Positions 1 to 6,403 of a stretch of DNA of 11,918 nt are shown one piece after another. Positions within the stretch are counted from its first letter, which is position 1. Each line of letters opens with the position of its first letter. The notes beneath the pieces were generated by a model. The model was not told the DNA's origin, ran no database searches, and worked only from the letters and a program-made list of their open reading frames with translations. This DNA is from UBA8437 sp963580005 (GTDB lineage: Bacteria > Planctomycetota > Planctomycetia > Planctomycetales > Planctomycetaceae), in contig CAUZJR010000129.1 in NCBI GenBank assembly GCA_963580005.1, positions 1-11,918 of the forward strand, in the 5' to 3' direction. Position numbers and translations under genes: made by a program.

Positions 1-73
1 GACCGGCGAGTCCCGAGCCGATCACGACGATGTCGTAGTGATCACCGGCATCCTTGAGAAAGTCGCGGGGCAT
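1..73 (-). CDS. FAD-dependent oxidoreductase, N-terminal fragment (cut by window edge)
   Basis: Only the first 24 codons lie in the window. They read MPRDFLKDAGDHYDIVVIGS and continue GLAG. The hydrophobic beta strand followed by GSGLAG is the dinucleotide-binding GxGxxG signature of an FAD (Rossmann-fold) enzyme. The ATG lies 2 bases after the stop codon of the upstream CrtI-like gene, so the two are almost certainly co-transcribed and probably translationally coupled. Family knowledge: a DxxVIGSGxAG start is common to flavin halogenase-like, geranylgeranyl-reductase-like and other FAD monooxygenase-type proteins, so the subfamily cannot be set from this piece. By position it should act on an acyl-ACP or lipid intermediate made by the neighbouring ketosynthase and ACP. 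That role is inference. Confidence 0.75.
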   Translation of the reverse strand, partial: MPRDFLKDAGDHYDIVVIGSGLAG

Positions 74-75
74 CG

Positions 76-1461
76 TCAGAGGCTCTTCGACGGTCTCAAC
101 AGGTGCAGGTTCGCGATGGTGATGCCCGAGAGCATCGAGCCGATGATACCCAGAAAGCCCTGGTCGGTGCCGCAGAGGAAGAGATTGCGGAGATGCGTGC
201 AGCCGTCGCGGATCTTGCGAGGCGCACCGTACACGCAGCCATTCTCATGACCGGTGAACCGGCGGATCGTTCGCGGTGTGAAAATATCGGTGTCGACGAT
301 GTGCTTGCGGAAGTCCGGCACGTACCGCAACGTGCTCGTCAGCACACGCTCGGCCCACTCCTGCTTCTGCTGAGCGTACTCGTCGGGAGGCAGGTTCAGC
401 CAGTGGCCCGGATCCGCCAGGGCCGTGATCCTCATTCGACCCTCACCCGACGGCTCGCCGTACTCAAAATTGTTCGGCGAACAGACGATACCGCTGGAGA
501 CGTCGACCGGGACGTTGGGACGACGGTAATCAAAGGTCGGGCTGTCGTTGAAGAAGACGATCGTCTGGTCGTGGCCCAGGTCGGTCGGCTGAGCGTCCAG
601 CGAATAGATCGACTCGACAAACGAAATCTCGCCCGGCGGCGACAGGTCCGCGGCCTGCTCGCACATCCGCATCGTCTCGAAGTTGCCCGCCGAAGACAGC
701 ACGTTCTTGGCCTCGATCACGTGGCCATCATCGAGCAGTACGCCGGTGGCATGGTCTCTGTCGCTGAGGATCTTCTGGACGCCTGATCGCAGCCGCAACT
801 CGCCACCGAGGCCGCGGAACTTACGGACCAGCTTCTTGAGAATCAACCGCACCCCCTCCAGCGGACGACCAAAACCCTCCTGGAAGATGCTGCGGAACAT
901 GATCACGAACTGAGGCCACTCGAGATCGTCGGGGGTGGCGCTGGAATAGAACATCGTCGGACACAACAGCATCTCGACCAGCAACGGATTGTCGAGTTCT
1001 TCGGCGAGCACTTCGCGAGTGGAAATCTCGGGCTGGTTCAAAGCCATCGGATCGTATTCGCCAATCCGCCGCACAAGCCTCGCGAAATTGTCCCTCTCGC
1101 CCGGAAACCTCTCGATCACCTGCTGCTCGAAATACTCGAAGTCGTTGGTGAACCTCAGGGTGCAGTCGGGGAAGACGATCGAGGACTGCCGCTGTGGCAC
1201 CAGCGCAAAGTCCTCCCAGCGCAGCCTGAGTTGGCGGAGGAGCTTGGAGAGCGGTCCGGTGAGCGTGCCGGGGGCGGCGTAGTTGGTCACCGCGTGCAGG
1301 CCCACGTCGTGGTTCCGCTTGCGGAGACGGTAGAACGAGTTGAGTCCGCCGATGGTGGTGTGCCGCTCGAGTACGCAGACCGAGCGGTCGAAGTAGGCCA
1401 GCCGGATGCCGGCGGCCAGGCCCGAGAGTCCGGCGCCGATTATGACCGTATCGTAGCGCAT
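76..1461 (-). CDS. Phytoene desaturase-like (CrtI-type) FAD-dependent oxidoreductase
   Basis: The protein has 461 residues, close to the usual size of CrtI/carotenoid-isomerase-like flavoproteins. The N terminus carries the FAD-binding GxGxxG (G9, G11, G14), an acidic residue ending strand 2 (E32), the GG-x(4)-Y stretch (38-43) and an HDVGLH motif (51-56) matching the DVG(G)H of the family. The C terminus has the second FAD motif, NLFLCGTDQGFLGIIG followed by a Ser-Gly turn (about 427-447). The family desaturates, isomerises or saturates polyene chains. Here it sits directly behind a ketosynthase and an ACP rather than terpenoid genes, so an acyl-chain substrate is more likely than a carotenoid (inference). 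The start is supported by GGAG at 1468-1471, 6 bases upstream. No signal peptide is seen. It lies 33 bases behind the ACP gene and 2 bases before a second FAD enzyme. Confidence 0.87.
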   Translation of the reverse strand: MRYDTVIIGAGLSGLAAGIRLAYFDRSVCVLERHTTIGGLNSFYRLRKRNHDVGLHAVTNYAAPGTLTGPLSKLLRQLRLRWEDFALVPQRQSSIVFPDCTLRFTNDFEYFEQQVIERFPGERDNFARLVRRIGEYDPMALNQPEISTREVLAEELDNPLLVEMLLCPTMFYSSATPDDLEWPQFVIMFRSIFQEGFGRPLEGVRLILKKLVRKFRGLGGELRLRSGVQKILSDRDHATGVLLDDGHVIEAKNVLSSAGNFETMRMCEQAADLSPPGEISFVESIYSLDAQPTDLGHDQTIVFFNDSPTFDYRRPNVPVDVSSGIVCSPNNFEYGEPSGEGRMRITALADPGHWLNLPPDEYAQQKQEWAERVLTSTLRYVPDFRKHIVDTDIFTPRTIRRFTGHENGCVYGAPRKIRDGCTHLRNLFLCGTDQGFLGIIGSMLSGITIANLHLLRPSKSL

Positions 1462-1494
1462 GCTCCGCTCCGTTCCGGTCAGTGGACTCCCCGG

Positions 1495-1758
1495 TCACAC
1501 CGGGCTCTGGACATCCTTGAGTAACGGCTCGAGATAGCTGATGGTCCCGGACATCGACGCCAGGTGCTCGTAATCCTCTTCAGGAATCTGCACCCGGTAC
1601 TGCTTCCTCAATTCCATAACGATATCGAGAAAGTCCATGCTGTCCAACTCCAACTGCTCGCGGAACGGAACCTCATCGACCAGTCCCGAGAGATCTTCAT
1701 CGGGCTGGATTCGGGACAGGATGTCCAGGATCACTCTCCGGATTTCGTCCGCGACCAT
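1495..1758 (-). CDS. Acyl carrier protein
   Basis: This 87-residue acidic, helical protein has the phosphopantetheine attachment motif LELDSMDFLDIV. Ser40 in DSMD is the expected 4'-phosphopantetheine site. Length and motif position fit a stand-alone type II ACP. It would carry acyl intermediates as thioesters between the ketosynthase encoded just upstream (28-base gap) and the flavoenzymes downstream (33-base gap). DSM differs slightly from the DSL of housekeeping AcpP, and placement beside a KAS II-like enzyme and CrtI-like oxidoreductases suggests a pathway-specific carrier. The ATG at 1758 has GGAG at 1768-1771 (9-base spacer), with a closer GAGG at 1763-1766. Confidence 0.93.
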   Translation of the reverse strand: MVADEIRRVILDILSRIQPDEDLSGLVDEVPFREQLELDSMDFLDIVMELRKQYRVQIPEEDYEHLASMSGTISYLEPLLKDVQSPV

Positions 1759-1786
1759 GCCGCCTCGCTCCGATCCGCTCTCGACT

Positions 1787-3037
1787 CTACTCGTCCGCCT
1801 CGTATCTCCGCACGATCACGACCGAGTTGATTCCGAGCATACCGAACGAGTTGTTCAAAATGTACTCGACTCGATCCAACGACCGGGGCGAGTTGGCGAC
1901 GATCTGGGTGAGGCCGCACTCGGGATCCAATCGGTCGAGGTTGATTGTAGCGTGTGCAATTTGGTCTTTGAAGGCAGGCAAGTTGCCAACCAGCTCCAAA
2001 GCACCCGCCGCTCCCATCGCGTGGCCAATGAAGCTCTTCGCATTGTTGACCGCCAGAGACTCGCGATCACCAAAAACCTCGCGAATTGCACGACATTCTT
2101 CAATGTCGCCCTGGTCGGTTGCGGTGGCGTGGCTGCTGAGAATATCGATGTCGTCGGGCGAAATCCCCGCCCGGTCCAACGCCAATCTCATGCACTGGGC
2201 CTGGCGGCCGGCATTGGGGAGCACAAAGTCGGTTGCGTCTGAGTTCATCGCGTGGCCGACAATCTCCCCGTAAATCGTCGCTCCACGAGCCAACGCGTCG
2301 GGGAGCCGTTCGAGCGTGCAGATGGCTCCGCCTTCGGCCACCACGATCCCGTTGCGGTCCTGGTCGAACGGACGGCTCGCACAGGCAGGATCCTCGTGAG
2401 TCGCCAGGGCTCCCTGGCTCTTGAAACTCGCGAAAATCCCAAACGTGTGAATGCTCTCAGAGACCCCGCCACACACCGCCAGGTCGACCTCGTCCAGCCG
2501 CAGCATCTGCGCACCCTGGATGAACCCGGCGTTGCCGGCGGCACACGCGGCACCCAGGGTCAGGTGAGGCCCGGTGATGCCCAGGTTCAAGGTCACCTCG
2601 CCGGCCGGGTTGTTGGCCACGGTTCGAGGGTTGTGATGGTGAGACCAGACGCTGGTGTCGTAGTCGTACTGAGAAATCTCATGGATCTCGTTCTCCGTCT
2701 CCACGTTGCCGTGCTCGGTGATCCCCAGGTAGACACCCACCCGCGACCGGTCGCGATCGGCCAGCTCCAGCCCCGCATCGGCAACAGCCTCGTGTGCACA
2801 GTAGATCGCGATCGAACCGCTGCGTGTGCCTCGCCGAACTTCGCGGCGGTCCTGGTGAGCCAGCACGTCGAAATCGCAGACACCGGCCAAGACTTCGCCC
2901 ATGTGACGAGTCTCGTAGCGGACCACCCCCGACCGACCCGCCAGCAGGCTCTCGCGAAACTCCAACAGCGAATTGCCGTTGGGGGCCGTCAGGCCGATGC
3001 CCGTCATCACGATACGCTCGTCAACGTACGACGGCAT
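1787..3037 (-). CDS. Beta-ketoacyl-ACP synthase (KAS II / FabF-type condensing enzyme)
   Basis: This is a 416-residue thiolase-fold condensing enzyme, about FabF length. The full Cys-His-His set is present: Cys165 in GAACAAG, His303 in SSHATATDQGD, and Lys334 and His339 in KSFIGHAMGAAG. A glycine-rich segment ends with NNSFGMLGINSVVI (395-408). It should perform decarboxylative Claisen condensation of a malonyl unit with an acyl-ACP in the cytoplasm. Cys165 argues against a chain-length-factor paralogue, which lacks this residue. It is the first gene of the leftward ketosynthase-ACP-oxidoreductase-oxidoreductase unit, so it is probably dedicated to a specialised lipid (inference). The ATG at 3037 is chosen because the conserved core starts at once (ERIVMTGIG). 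No clear Shine-Dalgarno precedes it. An inverted repeat at 3084-3108 may serve regulation. Confidence 0.93.
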   Translation of the reverse strand: MPSYVDERIVMTGIGLTAPNGNSLLEFRESLLAGRSGVVRYETRHMGEVLAGVCDFDVLAHQDRREVRRGTRSGSIAIYCAHEAVADAGLELADRDRSRVGVYLGITEHGNVETENEIHEISQYDYDTSVWSHHHNPRTVANNPAGEVTLNLGITGPHLTLGAACAAGNAGFIQGAQMLRLDEVDLAVCGGVSESIHTFGIFASFKSQGALATHEDPACASRPFDQDRNGIVVAEGGAICTLERLPDALARGATIYGEIVGHAMNSDATDFVLPNAGRQAQCMRLALDRAGISPDDIDILSSHATATDQGDIEECRAIREVFGDRESLAVNNAKSFIGHAMGAAGALELVGNLPAFKDQIAHATINLDRLDPECGLTQIVANSPRSLDRVEYILNNSFGMLGINSVVIVRRYEADE

Positions 3038-3373
3038 GCCAGGCGGATCCGGAGCGAATTGAGAGAGGAGGTGCGGCGACGGGACCCGGACCGATGAGCG
3101 GTCTGGGTGAGATGAGTTTGGGAGTCCCGGAGATTACTCGACCCGCGAGGCCAGAACAAGCGGCCTCACCAAGGCGTCAGGACGCTGGTTACCCAATCGT
3201 CGCAGGTCCCCCGATTGTGGCCTTGCAGCAGATCGAGACAGAAACTAACTTCCGCCGCCTCGATGGCCCCGGCACCAGTAGCCCGGAAATGCCTCGTCGC
3301 CTCGCTCTCAACTCACCCCACAACACCCATTCCCGACCGGTTCCCCGGTAACGCTCACGGAGGGCGGATTCCG
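3038..3373. other. Intergenic region between divergent ketosynthase and TPR-lipoprotein genes
   Basis: This 336-base stretch shows no convincing coding region. A plus-strand frame is open back to 3215, but its translation ahead of 3374 is Ser/Pro/Ala-rich and unlike a protein N terminus. The region should hold the start signals of both flanking units. The structures I can see are the 10-bp inverted repeat at 3084-3108, the Shine-Dalgarno of the lipoprotein gene at 3359-3364 (GGAGGG), and a small GCGTC/GACGC palindrome at 3174-3185. A TTGCAG-17-TAACTT pair at 3223-3251 is too weak to call a promoter. Confidence 0.6.
3084..3108. promoter_or_regulatory. Inverted repeat upstream of the ketosynthase gene (candidate operator or leader hairpin)
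   Basis: The arm ACCCGGACCG (3084-3093) pairs with CGGTCTGGGT (3099-3108) around the loop ATGAG. Nine of ten pairs are Watson-Crick and one is G-T. It ends 47 bases upstream of the ketosynthase ATG at 3037, a typical place for an operator or a 5' leader hairpin. In a leftward transcript the odd pair becomes an A-C mismatch, so a DNA operator role is slightly favoured over an RNA role. No regulator gene is adjacent, so the binding protein is unknown. Confidence 0.4.
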
Positions 3374-4225
3374 ATGCGTATCGACCCACGACACACTCGC
3401 ACCCTCGGCCTGCTCCTGGCCGTCGGACTCATCGTCAGCATCGCAGGCTGCAACCCCATGAGCGCGTTCCTGATGAACCGCACCGGGCTGGCCTATTACG
3501 ATTCGGGCGACTACACCGCCGCCAGCAAGGAATTTCAGCGAGCTGTCGCCGACTATCCGGACAACCCAGACTACGTCTACAACCTCGCCAGCGCCGTCCG
3601 AAAACAGGGACAACTCGCCAAGGCCGAACAACTCTATCGACAAGCACTCGCAATTGACCCCGGCCACCAGCCCACCTACCACGGGCTCGCACGATTGATG
3701 GTCGACAGCGGTCGAGGCATCGAGGCGGCCGAGTTGCTGGGGGTCTGGGCCACAGCCGAGGCCTGGAGACCGGAACCGCATATCGAAATGGCGTGGCTCT
3801 CGAGAGAGTCAGGTGACTCGGCTGGAGCCGAACGGCACCTGCTCAATGCCCTCAAGGCCAGCCCCTCACACCCCGTCGTCACCGCCCACCTCGGACAACT
3901 CTACCAGGACTCAGGCCAGGGCGACCGGGCCACCGCGATGTACCAGAGATCACTCTTCAGCGACTGGTACCAGCCCGAAGTCCGCTCGCGACTCGCATCG
4001 CTCCGCGACCAGGGACCAGCGATCGGACAAAATAACTCACTGGCAGCCCACACAAACTTCGCCGCACCCATCTACACCGCAGCCGCTCAACCCACACCAC
4101 TGTTCACTCAACCCACCACACCCCAGCCCACACCGCAGCCGACCACGCAACCCGGTCCGGTCGCAACACAACCAGCCCCCGCGCCGGTCACCGCAGGCGA
4201 CTTGCCCGTCGTGGCGCCCAAGTAG
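3374..4225 (+). CDS. TPR-repeat lipoprotein with Pro/Thr/Gln-rich tail
   Basis: The protein has 283 residues. A basic N terminus (R2, R6, H7, R9) leads into a hydrophobic segment (11-23) and the lipobox IAGC, with Cys26 as the lipidated residue, so this is a type II signal peptide and an envelope lipoprotein. Residues about 34-205 form roughly five 34-residue TPR units, for example LAYYDSGDYTAASKEFQRAV and LASAVRKQGQLAKAEQLYRQ. The tail (about 235-283) is low-complexity Pro/Thr/Gln and probably unstructured. TPR lipoproteins scaffold protein complexes in the envelope; no partner is evident here. The ATG at 3374 is chosen over the longer open frame because it gives the signal peptide and has GGAGGG at 3359-3364 with a 9-base spacer. 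It converges on the EF-hand gene with a 50-base gap. Confidence 0.85.
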   Translation: MRIDPRHTRTLGLLLAVGLIVSIAGCNPMSAFLMNRTGLAYYDSGDYTAASKEFQRAVADYPDNPDYVYNLASAVRKQGQLAKAEQLYRQALAIDPGHQPTYHGLARLMVDSGRGIEAAELLGVWATAEAWRPEPHIEMAWLSRESGDSAGAERHLLNALKASPSHPVVTAHLGQLYQDSGQGDRATAMYQRSLFSDWYQPEVRSRLASLRDQGPAIGQNNSLAAHTNFAAPIYTAAAQPTPLFTQPTTPQPTPQPTTQPGPVATQPAPAPVTAGDLPVVAPK

Positions 4226-4275
4226 CTAGAGCCCGCTGCCGGATCCGATGATGTCCCCTCTCGGACACGGTCGTC

Positions 4276-5055
4276 TCAACGGCCCCCGGCACCCTTCTTC
4301 TTCGCGCTCTTCTTATTCTTCTTGGCGGCAGCACCAGCCCCGGTGTTGCCGATTCCCTTCTGCTGCCCCATTTCTCCGGCAGTCACCACGCCGTCCTTGT
4401 TCTTGTCGTTCTTGTCGAAGAACACCAGCAGGCTCGGCTCGGCCTTCTTGTTCTTGATCGCTCGCTCCACCTGCCAGCGTTCGACCCGGTGCGCGCCCTT
4501 CGAGTCGGGTTCGTGGTCGAGCATCATCAACTGCATCAGGGGCGGATCCGGCTTGGCATAGGGCTGCACCACCTTGTAATTGGTCTCCACCGGGATGTAG
4601 GGCTGCGAGCGGACCAGGATCACTCCCCCCTCGACATTCTTGTCGGCAACACGCTCGATCTCGACCTCGAACTTGTGCCTGCGAAAAAAGAAGAACAGGG
4701 TCGGCCACTCGAAGACCGCAAAATGGACCGAGCGGCTCTTCTTCAAGAGACTCGGCTCTTCGCGGAACGACATCATCGCCATTCCCACCAGGTGACCCTG
4801 GGCCGCGGAGAGCGTCAGGCCGCTCTTGGGACGACCGTCAAACGCCTGTTCGAGTGCACCCAGCGAGTAGCCACTGCACAGTGGCGAACTGATTTCCAGA
4901 AACGCCAGCGCCCCGACGCACATCAGCACGCCCCACCGCAACAGCTTCGCTCGCGATGGCGGCCCGGCTGCCTCAGCCGGTTCTTCGGCCAGGTCATGGG
5001 TCGGCTCAGCGGACGGCTCTTCCCCCAACTCAGCCGCAGTCGGATCCTCGGCCAT
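4276..5055 (-). CDS. Hypothetical single-pass membrane protein with one EF-hand loop
   Basis: This 259-residue protein matches no named family I recognise. Residues 1-35 are acidic and Ala/Pro/Glu-rich. A single membrane segment follows at about 41-59 (WGVLMCVGALAFLEISS). The middle (about 60-205) is a mixed alpha/beta domain with an unusual FFFFRR run (121-126). A canonical EF-hand loop spans 217-228, with ligand positions D217, N219, D221, T225 and E228 and the invariant Gly222, so Ca2+ binding is likely. The C terminus is Lys/Gly/Ala-rich (KKNKKSAKKKG). The basic residues around the segment (R36, K38, R40) suggest the acidic N terminus is cytoplasmic and the EF-hand outside. It lies 29 bases downstream of the sialidase-like gene. 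ATG 5055 is preferred because GAAGGG lies 9 bases upstream; ATG 5064 is possible. Confidence 0.75.
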   Translation of the reverse strand: MAEDPTAAELGEEPSAEPTHDLAEEPAEAAGPPSRAKLLRWGVLMCVGALAFLEISSPLCSGYSLGALEQAFDGRPKSGLTLSAAQGHLVGMAMMSFREEPSLLKKSRSVHFAVFEWPTLFFFFRRHKFEVEIERVADKNVEGGVILVRSQPYIPVETNYKVVQPYAKPDPPLMQLMMLDHEPDSKGAHRVERWQVERAIKNKKAEPSLLVFFDKNDKNKDGVVTAGEMGQQKGIGNTGAGAAAKKNKKSAKKKGAGGR

Positions 5056-5084
5056 CAGACTCATCCCTTCAATTGCAACACGGT

Positions 5085-6230
5085 TCAGGCCGCCGGGTCC
5101 AGCTCCAGCCTGAACCAGCGGATCACGCTGACGTTGTCTTCGTAACACCAGAAGACGAAAAACACCGCACCGTCGTCAAGTCGGACGACCGAGGGGGCTC
5201 CGAACCGCAGGGCCCGAAAATTCTCGGCCATCGAGTCTCCCATGTTCGTCGTCCCCTCGAAAGTCTGGCCCCACAGAGGCCTGCTCGCACCGTTGACCCA
5301 CTCGTCGCCCTCGATCACCACATCCTGCAGCCACAATCCCGGCTCGTCGGTGCGGCGATAGACCACCAGCACACGGTTGTCGCCGATGACCAGTGGAGTC
5401 TGGGTCTGGCCGATCAGGCCGGTCGAACGATGCCGCGTCCAGGTGGCTCCTCCGTCGGAACTGATCGCGTACTGGTTGGGACGATCGCGGGATGCGGGCA
5501 GGTCATGACACCAGGCCACCGCCAGCAGCCGACCATCCGAAAACTCCACGATCTTCGACTCCCAGAAGATCACTGCCTCGGACTCCGGTTCGCTCATCAC
5601 CGACAACCACTCCGGCCAACTCGCCCCGCGGTCGCTGGAAACAAACGCGACCATTTGGTGGCCATGGGGCAGCTGACCCTGCCAGTCGGGCCAGGTCGCA
5701 CTGATCAGCAGCCAGCGGCCGTCCGAGAGCTCGGTGATCGGAGCACACAACTCCCATTCGGGACCCTCGATCGGAGCCACCACCCCCCGAGGCTCACTCC
5801 AGGTCCGACCCCCATCGGCTGAAACGGTCGTGTCGAACCGAGTCGGCACAAAACCCAGTGTCTCCGGGTCAGTCAGTCCCTCGCCACGAAGCTCTCGCCG
5901 ATCATGCCTCTGCAACAGACCCACCACGGTGCCGTCGCCCAGCACGACCGTCTTGATCCCCTCGGAAACACCCTCCGGTATCTCGGGCACACCCAGCCGA
6001 CCCTCATCCGACCACGTCCGGCCGCCATCGGTGGAACGCGACAGGTGAACCCTCAGGTCCTCCGACTCAAACGCCTGCCCCACGGTGTAGGAAACCAGCA
6101 CCTCCCCATCCCCCAGCGGAATCGCCGACGGGAAGTAGGCGTGACGGCTGACGATGTGAGCATCGGGATTGCGGAACACCACACCGGTTTCCACACCCGC
6201 CAACAACTCGCCCGGCAACTCCCCACTCAT
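5085..6230 (-). CDS. Sialidase/neuraminidase-like six-bladed beta-propeller protein (Asp-box repeats)
   Basis: The protein has 381 residues from ATG 6230. Four Asp boxes of the form SxDxGxTW are visible: STDGGRTW (66-73), SADGGRTW (137-144), SSDRGASW (198-205) and SSDGGATW (257-264). They mark blades of a sialidase-fold propeller. The stretch FWESKIVEFSDGRLL (222-236) resembles the segment carrying the conserved Glu of GH33-type enzymes, and RxxYFPS-like and YRR segments could supply arginines of the carboxylate-binding triad; these assignments are tentative. No signal peptide is seen, so it would be cytoplasmic or exported by a non-Sec route, unlike secreted bacterial sialidases. A GTG start at 6242 adds only 4 residues and is possible. 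It is followed by the EF-hand gene and is divergent from the ManD-like dehydratase. True sialic-acid activity is not certain, because many Asp-box proteins act on other sugars. Confidence 0.83.
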   Translation of the reverse strand: MSGELPGELLAGVETGVVFRNPDAHIVSRHAYFPSAIPLGDGEVLVSYTVGQAFESEDLRVHLSRSTDGGRTWSDEGRLGVPEIPEGVSEGIKTVVLGDGTVVGLLQRHDRRELRGEGLTDPETLGFVPTRFDTTVSADGGRTWSEPRGVVAPIEGPEWELCAPITELSDGRWLLISATWPDWQGQLPHGHQMVAFVSSDRGASWPEWLSVMSEPESEAVIFWESKIVEFSDGRLLAVAWCHDLPASRDRPNQYAISSDGGATWTRHRSTGLIGQTQTPLVIGDNRVLVVYRRTDEPGLWLQDVVIEGDEWVNGASRPLWGQTFEGTTNMGDSMAENFRALRFGAPSVVRLDDGAVFFVFWCYEDNVSVIRWFRLELDPAA

Positions 6231-6271
6231 GACCACGTACACTTCCCACGACTCACCAACCGGATCGGCCT

Positions 6272-6300
6272 ACCCTAATCACCCCCGGACGACCTCACAA
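6272..6300 (-). promoter_or_regulatory. Possible sigma-70-type promoter for the sialidase-like gene
   Basis: Read leftward, TTGTGA (6300-6295) and TAGGGT (6277-6272) are separated by 17 bases. They match the -35 consensus at 4 of 6 positions and the -10 at 3 of 6, including its first two and last bases. The -10 ends about 40 bases before ATG 6230, which leaves a short leader. The spacing is ideal but the -10 is weak, and planctomycete promoters are poorly characterised, so this is only a candidate. Confidence 0.25.
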
Positions 6301-6403
6301 CGAGCCAACCATCAGACCCGAGTCTCCACGTTCGACGGATCTCACTCCAGCGACTAGTCTCTGTGTCGCACGCACCCCGCCACCCTCTCCTCGATCGCTC
6401 TCG

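Noticed and set aside
2252..3097. Plus-strand open frame of 281 codons opposite the ketosynthase
   Set aside because: The ketosynthase frame carries the full catalytic set. The antisense product is Arg/His/Val-rich and unlike a folded protein.
3223..3251. TTGCAG-17-TAACTT as promoter of the TPR lipoprotein gene
   Set aside because: The spacing is right but each hexamer matches consensus at only 3 of 6 positions, which is near chance.
3215..3373. N-terminal extension of the TPR lipoprotein
   Set aside because: The extra 53 residues are Ser/Pro-rich and would bury the signal peptide. ATG 3374 has a strong Shine-Dalgarno and starts the lipoprotein signal directly.
4085..4200. Short tandem DNA repeats
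   Set aside because: The repetitive look comes from Pro/Thr/Gln codons in the lipoprotein tail. No exact repeat unit persists.
4226..4275. Bidirectional terminator between the TPR and EF-hand genes
   Set aside because: No stem longer than a few pairs and no T tract is visible. The CGGATCCG palindrome there is too short.
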